DNA of 64,000 bases, taken from contig NZ_JBQKGJ010000011.1 of NCBI RefSeq assembly GCF_052118845.1, positions 1 through 64,000 on the forward strand, given 5' to 3'. Positions 61,606-64,000 of this stretch are shown in pieces; the stretch's first letter is position 1, and the number at the start of each line of letters is the position of its first letter. The stretch is from Bilifractor sp002394235. GTDB taxonomy: Bacteria > Bacillota > Clostridia > Lachnospirales > Lachnospiraceae. A program made the position numbers and the translations under genes. Below the pieces are notes generated by a model. That model saw only the letters and a list, made by a program, of their open reading frames with translations. It was not told the origin of the DNA and did no database searches.

Positions 61606-63153
61606 ATGGATAAGAAAGATTCAGCAATCAACCGTTTTTATAAAGATTTTAATGCATTTGAAAATGCCTCTCACAAATACGAAAAGGGTGAAATCGACGC
61701 CGGGGAGTACACGGGCATTTCCAAGGGATTTGGCGACTATCTGCAGAGAGATAATCATCAGATGCTCCGAATCCGTGTGCCGGGCGGGCGGCTGACTGCG
61801 GACATGGCGGCGGCGATTCTGGATGCCTGCACCTATTATGGCGTGGATACGTTGAAGATCAGTACCGGGCAGGCACTGCAGCTGCATGATCTCAATCCGC
61901 ACGCGGGCCGCAGGCTGGTGCTGCGTCTTCTGGACAAAGGAATTGTGACCAGAGGAAGCGGCGGAGACAACCCGAACAACATTACGGCTACACCGTTGTC
62001 CGGTCTGGCAACAGAAGAGTACTTTGACGTTCAGCCCTATGCGAAAGCGGCGGATGACTATCTCCTGCGCTACATCGGTGTGCGTCCGCTCCCGAGAAAG
62101 TTCAAGATCGGATTCGCTTCTTTTCCTTCCGGGGAGATGCATATCACGATGAAGGATATCGGATTTCTGGCAAATCCGGATCATACCTTCGATGTATTTG
62201 CTGCCGGTGGGCTTGGTATCAAGCCAAGAATTGGCGTTCTGGTCGGCTCGCATGTGGATCCGTCCGAGATTCTCTATTACCTCAGGACCATGCTGGATGT
62301 CTACATGGAGAATGGCAATTACAACAATCGGAACAAGGCGCGGAGCCGTTTTCTCCAGGAGACCATGGGCGTCGACGGGTTTAAAAGCACTTTTGCCCTG
62401 CATCTGCAGGAAGTAAAAGCGGAGGGAAATCTGGATCTGTCCGTCGTGGAAGAGCAGGTGACGAAGACGGGAGTGGATCCACTGCCGGAGGATCCGAGAA
62501 TTATCCCGCAGAAGCAAAAGGGGCTCTGCGCGGTTGCCTACCATCCGCAGGGAGGGTATTTGTCTCTGGGAAGACTTCGGGAGATCATGGATCTGGCCCG
62601 TAATTGGAGAGAGATGGAACTGCGTCTGACGACGACGGGCGGCCTCTACATCGTCAATTGCACCGGGGATGAGGCCCGAAGCATGCTGGAGCTTACAAAA
62701 GACGGCTGCTCGAGCGATTTTGAGCAGTCCATTTCCTGTGTCGGGCACGCAAGGTGCGACATCGGTCCGGCGGATTCTCAGAAACTGCTGCAGAACTGCC
62801 TGGAGGCGGTCCGGAAAGAGCATTTCTCTCCACATACGCTGCCGCGGATGCGGATCTCCGGCTGCATTTCTTCCTGCGCAGCGCAGCAGATCGGGTTGAT
62901 CGGGTGGAGAGGTGCCATCCGCAAAGACCAGGATGGAAACCGCGTGGATGCGTTCTTCTTCTCGTACGGAGGCAGCAGCATTCCGGGGAAGGAAAAGCTG
63001 GCAGAAAGTAAAATCGTCCTGCTGGCAAAGGATATCCCCGACTTCCTGGTCGCGCTGGGAAGAATTGTCGAAAAAGAACAGGTTCCGTTCGCAAAGTGGC
63101 TGGAAGGAAACGAGGAAACACTCCTTGAGCTGGTAAAACAGTACGCTGTCTGA
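61606..63153 (+). CDS. Nitrite/sulfite reductase-like siroheme [4Fe-4S] protein
   Basis: The protein has 515 residues with two ferredoxin-like half domains (YLQRDNHQMLRIRVPGGRLT near residue 45; GLCAVAYHPQGGYLSLGRLR near residue 306). Siroheme/[4Fe-4S] Cys are in SCVGHARCDIG (Cys-x5-Cys) and ISGCISSCAAQQ (Cys-x3-Cys). It would reduce sulfite or nitrite in the cytoplasm, or act in assimilation; which one cannot be told. No partner gene is next to it. AAAGGGATGG precedes the start weakly. Confidence 0.83.
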   Translation: MDKKDSAINRFYKDFNAFENASHKYEKGEIDAGEYTGISKGFGDYLQRDNHQMLRIRVPGGRLTADMAAAILDACTYYGVDTLKISTGQALQLHDLNPHAGRRLVLRLLDKGIVTRGSGGDNPNNITATPLSGLATEEYFDVQPYAKAADDYLLRYIGVRPLPRKFKIGFASFPSGEMHITMKDIGFLANPDHTFDVFAAGGLGIKPRIGVLVGSHVDPSEILYYLRTMLDVYMENGNYNNRNKARSRFLQETMGVDGFKSTFALHLQEVKAEGNLDLSVVEEQVTKTGVDPLPEDPRIIPQKQKGLCAVAYHPQGGYLSLGRLREIMDLARNWREMELRLTTTGGLYIVNCTGDEARSMLELTKDGCSSDFEQSISCVGHARCDIGPADSQKLLQNCLEAVRKEHFSPHTLPRMRISGCISSCAAQQIGLIGWRGAIRKDQDGNRVDAFFFSYGGSSIPGKEKLAESKIVLLAKDIPDFLVALGRIVEKEQVPFAKWLEGNEETLLELVKQYAV

Positions 63154-63160
63154 TATGCGA

Positions 63161-63189
63161 AAAAAACATCCCGAAAGGGATGCTTTTTT
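63161..63189 (+). terminator. Terminator after the reductase gene
   Basis: CATCCC-GAAA-GGGATG is flanked by AAAAAA and CTTTTTT. Confidence 0.9.
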
Positions 63190-63200
63190 CATGTGTCTAA

Positions 63201-63335
63201 TTAGTATGACAAGTTTCTTGATGAATCAACTCATCAATCAGGGAAAATAAAAAATTAAAAAATTAAAAACAGGGGTTGACATTCATGAATGAATTTAGTA
63301 TGATAAGACTCGCTGATTGATCAACGCATCAATCA
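63201..63335 (+). repeat. Duplicated promoter segment before tRNA-Pro
   Basis: TTAGTATGACAAG...ATCAACTCATCAATCA (63201-63240) recurs as TTAGTATGATAAG...ATCAACGCATCAATCA (63295-63335). The -10 element of the tRNA promoter belongs to the second copy; the first copy has a weaker TATGAC and no good -35. Confidence 0.65.
63276..63304 (+). promoter_or_regulatory. Promoter of tRNA-Pro
   Basis: TTGACA (63276-63281), a 17-base spacer and TATGAT (63299-63304) lie 41 bases before the tRNA. Confidence 0.85.
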
Positions 63336-63344
63336 CGAGGCTGT

Positions 63345-63418
<74 letters not shown>

Positions 63419-63431
63419 TAATCGTTTTGGA

Positions 63432-63475
63432 GATGCCGCAAACCCTTAAAGAATGGGGGTTTGCGGTATCTTTTT
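63432..63475 (+). terminator. Terminator after tRNA-Pro
   Basis: GATGCCGCAAACCC pairs with GGGTTTGCGGTATC and is followed by TTTTT. Confidence 0.9.
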
Positions 63476-63553
63476 GTTTTCACGGGTTTTCACCTTTTTA
63501 TCCGGAAATCTGCATGAATCTTCGTGATATAACAAAAAATATAACAAAACCGA

Positions 63554-64000
63554 TTATGCGAATAAAGTTCTCGCAGGTGCGCTCAGATCTTCAATGATAC
63601 CGGAGTCCATGTTGGACTGATGCTTCATATAATGTGTGTAAATACGGAGTGTGGTGTCTGGATCCTCATGTCCCAGCCAGTACTGTACTTTCTTGATATT
63701 CCAGTTCTTGTCCAGCAGCAGGGAAGCGCAGGTGTGACGGAGCTTATGAAGCGTGATCTCCGGACGTCCGAAGCGCTGCATATCGGTCTTGAAGCGCCGT
63801 GATACCCAGTTTGGATCATAACTGTGCCCATCAGGCCAGCAGAAGACATAGCCGTCTTTGTTCTGGTATTCGTCCTTGAAGAACTTTTTATCCAGGATCT
63901 GTTGTGCAAGAATCTTTTTCAGGCAGATTTCTGCAGTGGGAAAGAGATGCAGGTCTCTTCTGCTCTCCAGAGATTTGGTCTGATCTTCGGCATAGACCGT
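63554..64000 (-). CDS. Tyrosine recombinase/integrase, C-terminal part (5' end beyond right edge)
   Basis: The frame is open from the window edge to a stop at 63554, giving 149 codons. The catalytic domain motifs are HKLRHTCASLLL (the His and second Arg), VQYWLGHEDPDTTLRIYTHY (the His and the nucleophile Tyr). The upstream part (DGYVFCWPDGHSYDPNWVSR) is typical of Tn916/phage-type integrases. The gene ends 136 bases from tRNA-Pro and points toward it, the usual arrangement when an integrative element uses the tRNA 3' end as attachment site. Confidence 0.9.
   Translation of the reverse strand, partial: TVYAEDQTKSLESRRDLHLFPTAEICLKKILAQQILDKKFFKDEYQNKDGYVFCWPDGHSYDPNWVSRRFKTDMQRFGRPEITLHKLRHTCASLLLDKNWNIKKVQYWLGHEDPDTTLRIYTHYMKHQSNMDSGIIEDLSAPARTLFA

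Noticed and set aside
61621..63192. 523-codon minus-strand frame over the sulfite/nitrite reductase-like gene
   Set aside because: The plus strand has full family motifs; the antisense frame has none.

Overview
The window looks like chromosome of a gut-type anaerobe of the Bacillota, most likely Lachnospiraceae. This is an inference from gene content: a trimeric bifurcating-type [FeFe] hydrogenase, several peptide-type ABC importers with lipoprotein binding proteins, AraC/DeoR-controlled sugar genes, a very large repeat-rich cell-wall protein, strong AGGAGG-type ribosome sites and many intrinsic terminators. No species can be named from the sequence alone.

Layout. 1-1.7 kb: an IS200/IS605-type element (tnpA plus a tnpB that runs off the left edge). 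1.7-3.4 kb: an AlbA_2/Schlafen-type regulator behind a helically phased array of AACAATGTT sites. 3.4-4.6 kb: an apparently shortened GGDEF protein. 4.7-10.4 kb: a cobalamin riboswitch with a terminator platform, then a five-gene Opp/Nik-type ABC importer. 10.5-16.4 kb: signalling genes (membrane GGDEF protein, RelA/SpoT-domain synthetase, GHKL histidine kinase, flavin reductase-like protein, LytTR regulator). 17.1-24.8 kb: a 2551-residue surface protein with InlB-like and MBG/YDG-like repeats. 25.0-31.6 kb: a second complete peptide-type ABC importer with its own promoter and leader terminator. 32.0-36.1 kb: hydCBA. 36.4-40.1 kb: an AraC regulator, a small protein and a GH13 alpha-glucanase. 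40.1-43.1 kb: a Zn/Cd-type P-ATPase and its ArsR/SmtB sensor. 43.4-46.6 kb: a transaldolase-like aldolase, an FGGY kinase and a DeoR regulator. 47.1-50.3 kb: asnS and an AI-2E/PerM-type protein. 50.3-53.3 kb: an AraC regulator divergent from L-fucose isomerase. 54.1-61.3 kb: a carbohydrate locus (GPH transporter, AraC regulator, GH43-like protein, alpha/beta hydrolase) in which three further enzyme genes survive only as joined 5' and 3' ends. 61.6-63.2 kb: a nitrite/sulfite reductase-like protein. 63.3-64 kb: tRNA-Pro(CGG) followed by a tyrosine integrase that runs off the right edge, so a mobile element probably begins here.

How parts work together. The cobalamin-switched importer should be made when B12 is low, which suggests uptake of cobalt, nickel or a corrinoid-related compound rather than bulk peptides. 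The hydrogenase trio would couple NADH and ferredoxin to H2. The sugar genes form separate regulated modules, each with a local regulator. The P-ATPase and ArsR pair is a metal efflux module with a visible operator.

The most unusual signals are non-coding or degenerate. They are: the three internally deleted carbohydrate genes in one locus; a 102-bp two-hairpin element present twice (101 of 102 bases identical), each time directly behind the terminator of an ABC binding-protein gene; the phased AACAATGTT array; a duplicated leader that creates a Cys-Cys mini-ORF overlapping the metal sensor; a pair of 30-bp palindromes before the second binding-protein gene; and a 180-bp element with 12-bp terminal inverted repeats before asnS.
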